DNA from: Pseudomonadota bacterium
Lineage (GTDB): Bacteria > Pseudomonadota > Alphaproteobacteria > Rhizobiales > Rhizobiaceae
Assembly (NCBI GenBank): GCA_003242525.1
Contig: QGUU01000141.1
Coordinates: 1 to 6,577, forward strand
Length of the DNA stretch: 6,577 nt
Direction: 5' to 3'
Shown: in pieces, positions 6,466-6,577 of the stretch
Numbering within the stretch: position 1 is the stretch's first letter
Layout: each line of letters starts with the position of its first letter
Notes under the pieces: model-generated
Database searches by the model: none
The model's input: the letters and a program-made list of their open reading frames with translations, nothing else
Told to the model about the DNA's origin: nothing
Made by a program: the position numbers and the translations under genes

Positions 6466-6577
6466 CCCGGCGAGCCTGTCCGGCGGCATTTTTCGTAATG
6501 CCTCTGGACATCGCGAATCACCTCTGATTCTTTATTAACGATTCGGAAGTGCGGCGTTGCCGGATCGTCAAGCAGAA
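6466..6577. other. Non-coding tail after pepN
   Basis: No gene start is visible in these 112 bases. The only plus-strand ATG (at 6498) opens nine codons and then stops. The stretch holds the hairpins described for the terminator candidate and a locally AT-rich block (CTTTATTAACG, about 6530-6540). That block includes TTAACGAT, one base off the TTAACCAT half-site reported for the alphaproteobacterial regulator CtrA. This could be part of a promoter for a gene to the right of the window. Confidence 0.3.
6515..6536 (+). terminator. Weak candidate terminator hairpin downstream of pepN
   Basis: GAATCA and TGATTC form a perfect 6-bp stem around a CCTC loop, followed by TTTATT. The stem is short and AT-rich, so termination here would be weak. 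The 5' arm can instead pair with GATTCG at 6541-6546, making two mutually exclusive stems. Another hairpin (GGCATT at 6485-6490 with AATGCC at 6497-6502) lies just upstream but lacks a T-run. It is the best terminator candidate in the stretch after pepN. Confidence 0.25.

Noticed and set aside
3790..6489. 899-codon minus-strand ORF antisense to pepN
   Set aside because: It is in exact codon register with pepN, whose M1 catalytic residues are all present. The antisense product has no recognisable domain and its openness follows from avoidance of TTA, CTA and TCA codons.
6485..6502. GGCATT/AATGCC hairpin after pepN as a Rho-independent terminator
   Set aside because: The stem is perfect but only six pairs, and no T-run follows it.
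1..6577. Search by eye for CRISPR arrays, IS ends, tRNA genes, toxin-antitoxin or defence genes
   Set aside because: No regularly spaced repeats, transposase motifs, tRNA-like folds or defence-related domains were seen. All long coding regions are housekeeping-type or a single secreted unknown.

Overview
The window looks like ordinary chromosomal DNA from a high-GC alphaproteobacterium. It is probably a member of the Hyphomicrobiales, in the Mesorhizobium/Phyllobacteriaceae neighbourhood. That placement is an inference from the style of the proteins (ETF-QO, the W-containing family-4-like uracil-DNA glycosylase, PepN), the strongly GC-ending codons, and the near absence of TTA, CTA and TCA codons. 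No rRNA, tRNA, CRISPR array, insertion sequence or phage gene was seen.

Layout from left to right: (1) 1-848, minus strand, the N-terminal half of electron-transfer flavoprotein:ubiquinone oxidoreductase, cut by the window edge. (2) 849-1056, a divergent spacer that holds a doubtful 62-codon minus-strand ORF. (3) 1057-1701, plus strand, a secreted beta-rich protein of unknown function. (4) 1739-2587, plus strand, a family-4-type uracil-DNA glycosylase lacking two of the four expected iron-sulfur cysteines. (5) 2612-3559, minus strand, a ten-helix DMT/EamA transporter starting with GTG. It is preceded by, and overlaps through GTGA with, a 46-codon ORF (3556-3696) that has a good Shine-Dalgarno sequence. 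(6) 3697-3819, a divergent promoter region with short direct repeats. (7) 3820-6465, plus strand, a complete M1 aminopeptidase N. (8) 6466-6577, a trailing non-coding stretch with a weak hairpin.

The genes do not form one pathway. They cover respiratory electron entry, base-excision repair, metabolite transport and peptide breakdown. The unknown secreted protein and the glycosylase lie 37 bp apart on one strand and may be co-transcribed. The small ORF and the transporter look translationally coupled. The glycosylase and transporter converge with a 24-bp gap.

I found no clearly new multi-gene system. The points most worth a second look are the altered cluster ligands of the glycosylase, the small overlapping ORF before the transporter, and the unassigned secreted protein. 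The very long antisense open frames, including one of 899 codons across pepN, are explained by codon use.
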